DNA from: Liolophura sinensis
Taxonomy: Eukaryota; Mollusca; Polyplacophora; Chitonida; Chitonidae
Reading direction: 5' to 3'
DNA: 53,670 nt
Assembly (NCBI RefSeq): GCF_032854445.1
Contig: NW_027018232.1
Location: 1 to 53,670, forward strand
Part shown: positions 42,068 to 53,374 of the stretch, one piece after another
How the letters are laid out: every line of letters begins with the position of its first letter
How positions within the stretch are numbered: the stretch's first letter is position 1
Position numbers and translations under genes: made by a program
Notes under the pieces: model-generated
What the model saw: only the letters and a program-made list of their open reading frames with translations
Told to the model about the DNA's origin: nothing
Databases searched by the model: none

Positions 42068-42079
42068 TCTACATGTAGA
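42068..42079. repeat. 12-bp perfect palindrome, one per monomer
   Basis: TCTACATGTAGA equals its own reverse complement. It lies 16 bp upstream of the TATA-like motif and is present in nearly every monomer. The right half is changed to ATGTGGAA in the m30, m36, m38 and m44 group, and m61 carries ATGTTAG. It could be a dimeric protein-binding site, but no family is identifiable from sequence alone. Confidence 0.7.
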
Positions 42080-42095
42080 AAAACCACACCATTTG

Positions 42096-42104
42096 TATAT
42101 AAAA
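42096..42104 (+). promoter_or_regulatory. TATA-box-like motif, one per monomer
   Basis: TATATAAAA in the reference monomer, continuing into an A-tract of 8 before CAC. The motif is kept in almost every monomer. Exceptions are single changes such as GTAAATAAAA in m61 (near 33293) and GTAGATAAAA in m67 (near 36595). The A-tract varies from 7 to 9 and in some monomers is interrupted at its sixth base by T (m52, m64, m76, m86, m96) or G (m20, m27). It fits the eukaryotic TATA consensus by sequence, but A/T-rich satellites produce such matches by chance, so promoter activity is only a possibility. Confidence 0.25.
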
Positions 42105-42114
42105 AAAACACAAG

Positions 42115-42144
42115 GTACTTGATACAGTCCGCTGTAAAAAGTAC
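42115..42144 (+). other. Two-tier 30-nt dyad (potential stem-loop), one per monomer
   Basis: Outer arms GTACTT and AAGTAC (6 bp) flank a 2x2 internal mismatch (GA opposite AA). Inside lie arms TACAG and CTGTA (5 bp) closing a four-base loop TCCG. Six monomers (m2, m5, m6, m8, m56, m57) have TGCG instead; read as RNA both loops fit the UNCG tetraloop pattern, though the closing pair is G-C rather than the usual C-G. The element starts 19 bp downstream of the TATA-like motif, so a conventional start site would fall inside it. Some copies damage it: m5, m12, m15 and m56 lose the innermost outer pair, m27 alters the left inner arm, m40 and m60 alter the right inner arm, and several have an extra A in the internal loop. 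I saw no compensating changes. Confidence 0.6.
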
Positions 42145-42216
42145 AATTGAACACTGACCCACATCAATAAGGTGCCAAAAGATGCGCAATTGGGCCAGGC
42201 ATCTCCAGCTGTTGAA

Positions 42217-42295
42217 AAATTGCAAATTTCCTTGGTTTCCATGGAGTAAGAGCCGTTGCTGGGCACGTGATCTTGACATCAATGATTATTCATTT
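42217..42295. repeat. Cluster of three small dyads in the distal part of the monomer
   Basis: AAATT-GCA-AATTT at 42217-42229, TCCATGGA (8-bp perfect palindrome) at 42238-42245, and AATGA-TTAT-TCATT at 42281-42294. The middle one is deleted in m29 and is altered in m92 (CCATAAAG, near 50493). All are short enough to arise by chance; they are listed because they recur with the monomer. Confidence 0.45.
42264..42269. promoter_or_regulatory. CACGTG (E-box/G-box core), one per monomer
   Basis: The six-base palindrome CACGTG is retained in every monomer I checked, preceded by GGG and followed by ATC. In the next monomer it lies about 380 bp upstream of the TATA-like motif. bHLH and bZIP factors bind this core in animals and plants; binding here is not shown, and conservation may simply reflect homogenisation of the array. 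Confidence 0.25.
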
Positions 42296-43467
42296 GTGGC
42301 TACAGCCAAAAGTATTGGTCGGAGAGCAACGCGGTTTGCACCATTCGATTTCTCGTCAAAAAATACGTCGGATTAGCCTCTTACCAGCAGCATTGGAACA
42401 GTTTTTCCACTTTTGGATTTTTGCCTGGTCTTTTTGCGAATTGAAATGGGCTACATTAACTATGTACAATCGCGACTGGTCATTACTATATTCAACTTTT
42501 CATTATAAGTTATGTGCCCTTCGGTAGCCCAGACGACGTCAAATCTTTGGGCCAAGCCCATTTAACTCACCCAGCAAATGTCTTACTTCTAAGTCGAAGA
42601 CAAACTCAATGTCTTTATCTACATGTAGAAAAACCACACCATTTGTATATAAAAAAAACACAAGGTACTTGATACAGTCCGCTGTAAAAAGTACAATTGA
42701 ACACTGACCCACATCAATAAGGTGCCAAAAGATGCGTAATTGGGCCAGGCATCTCCAGCTGTTGAAAAATTGCAAATTTCCTTGGTTTCCATGGAGTAAG
42801 AGCCGTTGCTGGGCACGTGATCTTGACATCAATGATTATTCATTTGTGGCTACAGCCAAAAGTATTGGTCGGAGAGCAACGCGGTTTGCACCATTCGATT
42901 TCTCGTCAAAAAATACGTCGGATTAGCCTCTTACCAGCAGCATTGGAACAGTTTTTCCACTTTTGGATTTTTGCCTGGTCTTTTTGCGAATTGAAATGGG
43001 CTACATTAACTATGTACAATCGCGACTGGTCATTACTATATTCAACTTTTCATTATAAGTTATGTGCCCTTCGGTAGCCCAGACGACGTCAAATCTTTGG
43101 GCCAAGCCCATTTAACTCACCCAGCAAATGTCTTACTTCTAAGTCGAAGACAAACTCAATGTCTTTATCTACATGTAGAAAAACCACACCATTTGTATAT
43201 AAAAAAAAACACAAGGTACTTGATACAGTCCGCTGTAAAAAGTACAATTGAACACTGACCCACATCAATAAGGTGCCAAAAGATGCGCAATTGGGCCAGG
43301 CATCTCCAGCTGTTGAAAAATTGCAAATTTCCTTGGTTTCCATGGAGTAAGAGCCGTTGCTGGGCACGTGATCTTGACATCAATGATTATTCATTTGTGG
43401 CTACAGCCAAAAGTATTGGTTGGAGAGCAACGCGGTTTGCACCATTCGATTTCTCGTCAAAAAATAC

Positions 43468-46400
43468 GTCGGATTAGCCTCTTAACAACAGCATTGGAAC
43501 AGTTTTTCTACTTTTGGATTCTTGCCTGGTCTTTTTGCGAATTGAAATCGGCTACATTAACTATGTACAATCGCGACTGGTCATTACTATATTCAACTTT
43601 TCATTATAAGTTATGTGCCCTTCGGTAGCCCAGACGACGTCAAATCTTTGGGCCAAGCCCATTTAACTCACCCAGCAAATGTCTTACTTCTAAGTCGAAG
43701 ACAAACTCAATGTCTTTATCTACATGTAGAAAAACCACACCATTTGTATATAAAAAAAACACAAGGTACTTGATACAGTCCGCTGTAAAAAGTACAATTG
43801 AACACTGACCCACATCAATAAGGTGCCAAAAGATGCGCAATTGGGCCAGGCATCTCCAGCTGTTTAAAAATTGCAAATTTCCTTGGTTTCCATGGAGTAA
43901 GAGCCGTTGCTGGGCACGTGATCTTGACATCAATGATTATTCATTTGTGGCTACAGCCAAAAGTATTGGTCGGAGAGCAACGCGGTTTGCACCATTCGAT
44001 TTCTCGTCAAAAAATACGTCGGATTAGCCTCTTACCAGCAGCATTGGAACAGTTTTTCCACTTTTGGATTTTTGCCTGGTCTTTTTGCTAATTGAAATCG
44101 GCTACATTAACTATGTACAATCGCGACTGGTCATTACTATATTCAACTTTTTCATTATAAGTTATGTGCCCTTCGGTAGCCCAGACGACGTCAAATCTTT
44201 GGGCCAAGCCCATTTAACTCACCCAGCAAATGTCTTACTTCTAAGTCGAAGACAAACTCAATGTCTTTATCTACATGTAGAAAAACCACACCATTTGTAT
44301 ATAAAAAAAACACAAGGTACTTGATACAGTCCGCTGTAAAAAGTACAATTGAACACTGACCCACATCAATAAGGTGCCAAAAGATGCGCAATTGGGCCAG
44401 GCATCTCCAGCTGTTGAAAAATTGCAAATTTCCTTGGTTTCCATGGAGTAAGAGCCGTTGCTGGGCACGTGATCTTGACATCAATGATTATTCATTTGTG
44501 GCTACAGCCAAAAGTATTGGTCGGAGAGCAACGCGGTTTGCACCATTCGATTTCTCGTCAAAAAATACGTCGGATTAGCCTCTTACCAGCAGCATTGGAA
44601 CAGTTTTTCCACTTTTGGATTTTTGCCTGGTCTTTTTGCTAATTGAAATCGGCTACATTAACTATGTACAATCGCGACTGGTCATTACTATATTCAACTT
44701 TTCATTATAAGTTATGTGCCCTTCGGTAGCCCAGACGACGTCAAATCTTTGGGCCAAGCCCATTTAACTCACCCAGCAAATGTCTTACTTCTAAGTCGAA
44801 GACAAACTCAATGTCTTTATCTACATGTAGAAAAACCACACCATTTGTATATAAAAAAAACACAAGGTACTTGATACAGTCCGCTGTAAAAAGTACAATT
44901 GAACACTGACCCACATCAATAAGGTGCCAAAAGATGCGCAATTGGGCCAGGCATCTCCAGCTGTTGAAAAATTGCAAATTTCCTTGGTTTCCATGGAGTA
45001 AGAGCCGTTGCTGGGCACGTGATCTTGACATCAATGATTATTCATTTGTGGCTACAGCCAAAAGTATTGGTTGGAGAGCAACGCGGTTTGCACCATTCGA
45101 TTTCTCGTCAAAAAATACGTCGGATTAGCCTCTTAACAACAGCATTGGAACAGTTTTTCTACTTTTGGATTCTTGCCTGGTCTTTTTGCGAATTGAAATC
45201 GGCTACATTAACTATGTACAATCGCGACTGGTCATTACTATATTCAACTTTTCATTATAAGTTATGTGCCCTTCGGTAGCCCAGACGACGTCAAATCTTT
45301 GGGCCAAGCCCATTTAACTCACCCAGCAAATGTCTTACTTCTAAGTCGAAGACAAACTCAATGTCTTTATCTACATGTAGAAAAACCACACCATTTGTAT
45401 ATAAAAAAAACACAAGGTACTTGATACAGTCCGCTGTAAAAAGTACAATTGAACACTGACCCACATCAATAAGGTGCCAAAAGATGCGCAATTGGGCCAG
45501 GCATCTCCAGCTGTTTAAAAATTGCAAATTTCCTTGGTTTCCATGGAGTAAGAGCCGTTGCTGGGCACGTGATCTTGACATCAATGATTATTCATTTGTG
45601 GCTACAGCCAAAAGTATTGGTCGGAGAGCAACGCGGTTTGCACCATTCGATTTCTCGTCAAAAAATACGTCGGATTAGCCTCTTACCAGCAGCATTGGAA
45701 CAGTTTTTCCACTTTTGGATTTTTGCCTGGTCTTTTTGCTAATTGAAATCGGCTACATTAACTATGTACAATCGCGACTGGTCATTACTATATTCAACTT
45801 TTCATTATAAGTTATGTGCCCTTCGGTAGCCCAGACGACGTCAAATCTTTGGGCCAAGCCCATTTAACTCACCCAGCAAATGTCTTACTTCTAAGTCGAA
45901 GACAAACTCAATGTCTTTATCTACATGTAGAAAAACCACACCATTTGTATATAAAAAAAACACAAGGTACTTGATACAGTCCGCTGTAAAAAGTACAATT
46001 GAACACTGACCCACATCAATAAGGTGCCAAAAGATGCGCAATTGGGCCAGGCATCTCCAGCTGTTGAAAAATTGCAAATTTCCTTGGTTTCCATGGAGTA
46101 AGAGCCGTTGCCGGGCACGTGATCTTGACATCAATGATTATTCATTTGTGGCTACAGCCAAAAGTATTGGTCGGAGAGCAACGCGGTTTGCACCATTCGA
46201 TTTCTCGTCAAAAAATACGTCGGATTAGCCTCTCACCAGCAGCATTGGAACAGTTTTTCCACTTTTGGATTTTTGCCTGGTCTTTTTGCGAATTGAAATC
46301 GGCTACATTAACTATGTACAATCGCGACTGGTCATTACTATATTCAACTTTTCATTATAAGTTATGTGCCCTTCGGTAGCCCAGACGACGTCAAATCTTT

Positions 46401-48969
46401 GGGCCAAGCCCATTTAACTCACCCAGCAAATGTCTTACTTCTAAGTCGAAGACAAACTCAATGTCTTTATCTACATGTAGAAAAACCACACCATTTGTAT
46501 ATAAAAAAAACACAAGGTACTTGATACAGTCCGCTGTAAAAAGTACAATTGAACACTGACCCACATCAATAAGGTGCCAAAAGATGCGCAATTGGGCCAG
46601 GCATCTCCAGCTGTTGAAAAATTGCAAATTTCCTTGGTTTCCATGGAGTAAGAGCCGTTGCTGGGCACGTGATCTTGACATCAATGATTATTCATTTGTG
46701 GCTACAGCCAAAAGTATTGGTCGGAGAGCAACGCGGTTTGCACCATTCGATTTCTCGTCAAAAAATACGTCGGATTAGCCTCTTACCAGCAGCATTGGAA
46801 CAGTTTTTCCACTTTTGGATTTTTGCCTGGTCTTTTTGCGAATTGAAATCGGCTACATTAACTATGTACAATCGCGACTGGTCATTACTATATTCAACTT
46901 TTCATTATAAGTTATGTGCCCTTCGGTAGCCCAGACGACGTCAAATCTTTGGGCCAAGCCCATTTAACTCACCCAGCAAATGTCTTACTTCTAAGTCGAA
47001 GACAAACTCAATGTCTTTATCTACATGTAGAAAAACCACACCATTTGTATATAAAAATAACACAAGGTACTTGATACAGTCCGCTGTAAAAAGTACAATT
47101 GAACACTGACCCACATCAATAAGGTGCCAAAAGATGCGCAATTGGGCCAGGCATCTCCAGCTGTTGAAAAATTGCAAATTTCCTTGGTTTCCATGGAGTA
47201 AGAGCCGTTGCTGGGCACGTGATCTTGACATCAATGATTATTCATTTGTGGCTACAGCCAAAAGTATTGGTCGGAGAGCAACGCGGTTTGCACCATTCGA
47301 TTTCTCGTCAAAAAATACGTCGGATTAGCCTCTTACCAGCAGCATTGGAACAGTTTTTCCACTTTTGGATTTTTGCCTGGTCTTTTTGCGAATTGAAATC
47401 GGCTACATTAACTATGTACAATCGCGACTGGTCATTACTATATTCAACTTTTCATTATAAGTTATGTGCCCTTCGGTAGCCCAGACGACGTCAAATCTTT
47501 GGGCCAAGCCCATTTAACTCACCCAGCAAATGTCTTACTTCTAAGTCGAAGACAAACTCAATGTCTTTATCTACATGTAGAAAAACCACACCATTTGTAT
47601 ATAAAAAAAACACAAGGTACTTGATACAGTCCGCTGTAAAAAGTACAATTGAACACTGACCCACATCAATAAGGTGCCAAAAGATGCGCAATTGGGCCAG
47701 GCATCTCCAGCTGTTGAAAAATTGCAAATTTCCTTGGTTTCCATGGAGTAAGAGCCGTTGCTGGGCACGTGATCTTGACATCAATGATTATTCATTTGTG
47801 GCTACAGCCAAAAGTATTGGTCGGAGAGCAACGCGGTTTGCACCATTCGATTTCTCGTCAAAAAATACGTCGGATTAGCCTCTTACCAGCAGCATTGGAA
47901 CAGTTTTTCCACTTTTGGATTTTTGCCTGGTCTTTTTGCGAATTGAAATGGGCTACATTAACTATGTACAATCGCGACTGGTCATTACTATATTCAACTT
48001 TTCATTATAAGTTATGTGCCCTTCGGTAGCCCAGACGACGTCAAATCTTTGGGCCAAGCCCATTTAACTCACCCAGCAAATGTCTTACTTCTAAGTCGAA
48101 GACAAACTCAATGTCTTTATCTACATGTAGAAAAACCACACCATTTGTATATAAAAAAAAACACAAGGTACTTGATACAGTCCGCTGTAAAAAGTACAAT
48201 TGAACACTGACCCACATCAATAAGGTGCCAAAAGATGCGTAATTGGGCCAGGCATCTCCAGCTGTTGAAAAATTGCAAATTTCCTTGGTTTCCATGGAGT
48301 AAGAGCCGTTGCTGGGCACGTGATCTTGACATCAATGATTATTCATTTGTGGCTACAGCCAAAAGTATTGGTCGGAGAGCAACGCGGTTTGCACCATTCG
48401 ATTTCTCGTCAAAAAATACGTCGGATTAGCCTCTTACCAGCAGCATTGGAACAGTTTTTCCACTTTTGGATTTTTGCCTGGTCTTTTTGCGAATTGAAAT
48501 CGGCTACATTAACTATGTACAATCGCGACTGGTCATTACTATATTCAACTTTTCATTATAAGTTATGTGCCCTTCGGTAGCCCAGACGACGTCAAATCTT
48601 TGGGCCAAGCCCATTTAACTCCCCCAGCAAATGTCTTACTTCTAAGTCGAAGACAAACTCAATGTCTTTATCTACATGTAGAAAAACCACACCATTTGTA
48701 TATAAAAAAAACACAAGGTACTTGATACAGTCCGCTGTAAAAAGTACAATTGAACACTGACCCACATCAATAAGGTGCCAAAAGATGCGCAATTGGGCCA
48801 GACATCTCCAGCTGTTGAAAAATTGCAAATTTCCTTGGTTTCCATGGAGTAAGAGCCGTTGCTGGGCACGTGATCTTGACATCAATGATTATTCATTTGT
48901 GGCTACAGCCAAAAGTATTGGTTGGAGAGCAACGCGGTTTGCACCATTCGATTTCTCGTCAAAGAATAC
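43468..48969 (+). repeat. Higher-order repeat unit B: 10 monomers, 5502 bp (m80-m89)
   Basis: Starts at 43468, 44018, 44569, 45119, 45669, 46219, 46769, 47319, 47869 and 48420. Over the first nine monomers the only differences from unit A that I found by eye are five one-base length changes: extra T near 44151, A-tract 8 versus 9 in m82 and m84, a T lost in unit A near 40093, and A-tract 9 versus 8 in m88. The tenth monomer m89 does differ from m79 by several substitutions (CTCCCCCAG, CAGACATC, AAAGAATAC). Confidence 0.93.
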
Positions 48970-51169
48970 GTCGGATTAGCCTCTTAACAACAGCATTGGA
49001 ACAGTTTTTCTACTCTTGGATTCTTGCCTGGTCTTTTTGCGAATTGAAATCGGCTACATTAACTATGTACAATCGCGACTCGTCATTACTATATTCAACT
49101 TTTCATTATAAGTTATGTGCCCTTCGGTAGCCCAGACGACGTCATATCTTTGGGCCAAGCCCATTTAACTCACCCAGCAAATGTCTTACTTCTAAGTCGA
49201 AGACAAACTCAATGTCTTTATCTACATGTAGAAAAACCACACCATTTGTATATAAAAAAAACACAAGGTACTTGATACAGTCCGCTGTAAAAAGTACAAT
49301 TGAACACTGACCCACATCAATAAGGTGCCAAAAGATGCGCAATTGGGCCAGGCATCTCCAGCTGTTGAAAAATTGCAAATTTCCTTGGTTTCCATGGAGT
49401 AAGAGCCGTTGCTGGGCACGTGATCTTGACATCAATGATTATTCATTTGTGGCTACAGCCAAAAGTATTGGTCGGAGAGCAACGCGGTTTGCACCATTCG
49501 ATTTCTCGTCAAAAAATACGTCGGATTAGCCTCTTACCAGCAGCATTAGAACAGTTTTTCCACTTTTGGATTTTTGCCTGGTCTTTTTGCTAATTGAAAT
49601 CGGCTACATTAACTATGTACAATCGCGACTGGTCATTACTATATTCAACTTTTCATTATAAGTTATGTGCCCTTCGGTAGCCCAGACGACGTCAAATCTT
49701 TGGGCCAAGCCCATTTAACTCACCCAGCAAATGTCTTACTTCTAAGTCGAAGACAAACTCAATGTCTTTATCTACATGTAGAAAAACCACACCATTTGTA
49801 TATAAAAAAAACACAAGGTACTTGATACAGTCCGCTGTAAAAAGTACAATTGAACACTGACCCACATCAATAAGGTGCCAAAAGATGCGCAATTGGGCCA
49901 GGCATCTCCAGCTGTTGAAAAATTGCAAATTTCCTTGGTTTCCATGGAGTAAGAGCCGTTGCCGGGCACGTGATCTTGACATCAATGATTATTCATTTGT
50001 GGCTACAGCCAAAAGTATTGGTCGGAGAGCAACGCGGTTTGCACCATTCGATTTCTCGTCAAAAAATACGTCGGATTAGCCTCTCACCAGCAGCATTGGA
50101 ACAGTTTTTCCACTTTTGGATTTTTGCCTGGTCTTTTTGCGAATTGAAATCGGCTACATTAACTATGTACAATCGCGACTGGTCATTACTATATTCAACT
50201 TTTCATTATAAGTTATGTGCCCTTCGGTAGCCCAGACGACGTCAAATCTTTGGGCCAAGCCCATTTAACTCACCCAGCAAATGTCTTACTTCTAAGTCGA
50301 AGACAAACTCAATGTCTTTATCTACATGTAGAAAAACCACACCATTTGTATATAAAAAAAACACAAGGTACTTGATACAGTCCGCTGTAAAAAGTACAAT
50401 TGAACACTGACCCACATCAATAAGGTGCCAAAAGATGCGCAATTGGGCCAGGCATCTCCAGCTGTTGAAAAATTGCAAATTTCCTTGGTTTCCATAAAGT
50501 AAGAGCCGTTGCTGGGCACGTGATCTTGACATCAATGATTATTTATTTGTGGCTACAGCCAATAGTATTGGTCGGAGAGCAACGCGGTTTGCACCATTCG
50601 ATTTCTCGTCAAAAAATACGTCGGATTAGCCTCTTACCAGCAGCATTGGAACAGTTTTTCCACTTTTGGATTTTTGCCTGGTCTTTTTGCTAATTGAAAT
50701 CGGCTACATTAACTATGTACAATCGCGACTGGTCATTACTATATTCAACTTTTCATTATAAGTTATGTGCCCTTCGGTAGCCCAGACGACGTCAAATCTT
50801 TGGGCCAAGCCCATTTAACTCCCCCAGCAAATGTCTTACTTCTAAGTCGAAGACAAACTCAATGTCTTTATCTACATGTAGAAAAACCACACCATTTGTA
50901 TATAAAAAAAACACAAGGTACTTGATACAGTCCGCTGTAAAAAGTACAATTGAACACTGACCCACATCAATAAGGTGCCAAAAGATGCGCAATTGGGCCA
51001 GACATCTCCAGCTGTTGAAAAATTGCAAATTTCCTTGGTTTCCATGGAGTAAGAGCCGTTGCCGGGCACGTGATCTTGACATCAATGATTATTCATTTGT
51101 GGCTACAGCCAAAAGTATTGGTTGGAGAGCAACGCAGTATGCACCATTCGATTTCTCGTCAAAAAATAC
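48970..51169 (+). repeat. Monomers m90-m93, truncated and rearranged decamer pieces
   Basis: Starts at 48970, 49520, 50070 and 50620. m90 is the CTCTTGGATTCTTG form seen in m68, followed by TTGCCGGG (m91) and CTCACCAG (m92) monomers, skipping the four monomers that separate these types in the decamer. m93 combines CTCCCCCAG, CAGACATC, TTGCCGGG and GGTTGGAG, which occur in different monomers elsewhere. Confidence 0.85.
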
Positions 51170-53374
51170 GTCGGATTAGCCTCTTAACAACAGCATTGGA
51201 ACAGTTTTTCTACTTTTGGATTCTTGCCTGGTCTTTTTGCGAATTGAAATCGGCTACATTAACTATGTACAATCGCGACTGGTCATTACTATATTCAACT
51301 TTTCATTATAAGTTATGTGCCCTTCGGTAGCACAGACGACGTCAAATCTTTGGGCCAAGCCCATTTAACTCACCCAGCAAATGCCTTACTTATAAGTCGA
51401 AGACAAACTCAATGTCTTTATCTACATGTAGAAAAACCACACCATTTGGTATATAAAAAAAACACAAGGTACTTGATACAGTCCGCTGTAAAAAGTACAA
51501 TTGAACACTGACCCACATCAATAAGGTGCCAAAAGATGCGCAATTGGGTCAGACATCTCCAGCTGTTGAAAAATTGCAAATTTCCTTGGTTTCCATGGAG
51601 TAAGAGCCGTTGCTGGGCACGTGATCTTGACATCAATGATTATTCATTTGTGGCTACAGCCAAACGTATTGGTCGGAGAGCAACGCGGTTTGCACCATTC
51701 GATTTCTCGTCAAAAAATACGTCGGATTAGCCTCTTACCAGCAGCATTGGAACAGTTTTTCCACTTTTGGATTTTTGCCTGGTCTTTTTGCGAATTGAAA
51801 TCGGCTACATTAACTATGTACAATCGCGACTGGTCATTACTATATTCAACTTTTCATTATAAGTTATGTGCCCTTCGGTAGCCCAGACGACGTCAAATCT
51901 TTGGGCCAAAGCCCATTTAACTCACCCAGCAAATGTCTTTACTTCTAAGTCGAAGACAAACTCAATGTCTTTATCTACATGTAGAAAAACCACACCATTT
52001 GTATATAAAAAAAACACAAGGTACTTGATACAGTCCCGCTGTAAAAAAGTACAATTGAACACTGACCCACATCAATAAAGTGCCAAAAGATGCGTAATTG
52101 GGCCAGGCATCTCCAGCTGTTGAAAAATTGCAAATTTCCTTGGTTTTCCATGGAGTAAGAGCCGTTGCCGGGCACGTGATCTTGACATCAATGATTATTC
52201 ATTTGTGGCTACAGCCAAAAGTATTGGTCGGAGAGCAACGCGGTTTGCACCATTCGATTTCTCGTCAAAAATACGTCGGATTAGCCTCTTACCAGCAGCA
52301 TTGGAACAGTTTTTCCACTTTTGGATTTTTGCCTGGTCTTTTTGCGAATTGAAATCGGCTACATTAACTATGTACAATTGCGACTGGTCATTACTATATT
52401 CAACTTTTCATTATAAGTTATGTGCCCTTCGGTAGCACAGACGACGTTCAAATCTTTGGGCCAAGCCCATTTAACTCACCCAGCAAATGTCTTACTTCTA
52501 AGTCGAAGACAAACTCAATGTCTTTATCTACATGTAGAAAAACCACACCATTTGTATATAAAAATAACACAAGGTACTTGATACAGTCCGCTGTAAAAAG
52601 TACAATTGAACACTGACCCACATCAATAAGGTGCCAAAAGATGCGCAATTGGGCCAGACATCTCCAGCTGTTGAAAAATTGCAAATTTCCTTGGTTTCCA
52701 TGGAGTAAGAGCCGTTGCTGGGCACGTGATCTTGACATCAATGATTATTCATTTGTGGCTACAGCCAAACGTATTGGTCGGAGAGCAACGCGGTTTGCAC
52801 CATTCGATTTCTCGTCAAAAAATACGTCGGATTAGCCTCTTACCAACAGCATTGGAACAGTTTTTCTACATTTGGATTTTTGCCTGGTCTTTTTGCGAAT
52901 TGAAATCGGCTACATTAACTATGTACAATCGCGACTGGTCATTACTATATTCAACTTTTCATTATAAGTTATGTGCCCTTCGGTAGCCCAGACGACGTCA
53001 AATCTTTGGGCCAAGCCCATTTAACTCACCCAGGAGTTGTCTTACTTCTAAGTCGAAGATAAACTCAATGTCTTTATCTACATGTAGAAAAACCACACCA
53101 TTTGTATATAAAAAAACACAAGGTACTTGATACAGTCCGCTGTAAAAAGTACAATTGAACACTGACCCACATCAATAAGGTGCCAAAAGATGCGCAGTTG
53201 GGCCAGGCATCTCCAGCTGTTGAAAAATTGCAAATTTCCTTGGTTTCCATGGAGTAAGAGCCGTTGCTGGGCACGTGATCTTGACATCAATGATTATTCA
53301 TTTGTGGCTATAGCCAAAAGTATTGGTCGGAGAGCAACGCGGTTTGCACCATTCGATTTCTCGTCAAAAAATAC
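51170..53374 (+). repeat. Monomers m94-m97
   Basis: Starts at 51170, 51721, 52275 and 52826. m94 joins a decamer-type front (TAACAACAG, ATTCTTG) to a GCACAG, CAGACATC, AAACGTATTGG back half. m96-m97 match m46-m47 (24762-25860). Scattered one-base indels (51449 extra G, 51908 extra A, 51940 extra T, 52036 extra C, 52145 extra T, 52447 extra T) suggest lower sequence accuracy. Confidence 0.85.

Larger units (their letters stand above)
41817..42366 (+). repeat. Reference monomer (m77), closest to consensus
   Basis: Chosen as reference because it carries none of the subfamily markers used below and matches m87 (47319-47868) as far as I can see. It is 550 bp with 122 C and 103 G (40.9% GC) and 19 CpG counting the junction to the next monomer, an observed/expected ratio of about 0.83. 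Landmarks relative to monomer start: GACGTC at 169, dyad TGGGC/GCCCA at 182-194, 12-bp palindrome at 252-263, TATA-like motif at 280, A-tract of 8 following it, two-tier dyad at 299-328, TCCATGGA at 422-429, CACGTG at 448-453. The orientation called plus is arbitrary. Confidence 0.95.
37966..43467 (+). repeat. Higher-order repeat unit A: 10 monomers, 5502 bp (m70-m79)
   Basis: Starts at 37966, 38516, 39066, 39617, 40166, 40717, 41267, 41817, 42367 and 42917. Marker order: TAACAACAG with GTTTAAAAA; TGCTAATTG; TGCTAATTG with GGTTGGAG; TAACAACAG with GTTTAAAAA; TGCTAATTG with TTGCCGGG; CTCACCAG; AAAATAACAC; plain; ATGGGC with GCGTAATTG; ATGGGC with GGTTGGAG. The next ten monomers repeat this order exactly. 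Confidence 0.93.

Noticed and set aside
41989-42282. 97-codon minus-strand frame beginning MMSRSRAQ
   Set aside because: Its frame depends on the variable A-tract: tracts of 7, 8 or 9 give different C-terminal ends in different monomers. No family resemblance, and no codon-level constraint is visible.
41817-42366. Hammerhead ribozyme in the monomer, as in some transcribed satellites
   Set aside because: The CTGANGA core was not found on either strand of the reference monomer.
41817-42366. CENP-B box
   Set aside because: The TTCG occurrences in the monomer are not followed by the required A and CGGG at the right spacing, on either strand.
42182-42376. 64-codon plus-strand frame beginning MRNWARH
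   Set aside because: Recurs with the monomer and overlaps the 97-codon frame on the other strand. No motif or domain is seen, and satellite homogenisation explains its persistence.
42267-42527. 86-codon plus-strand frame beginning MILTSMI, present in most monomers
   Set aside because: It crosses the monomer junction, overlaps frames on both strands, and is shared only because the DNA is shared. One-base indels break it in several monomers (for example near 40093 and 6673), and it has no recognisable domain.
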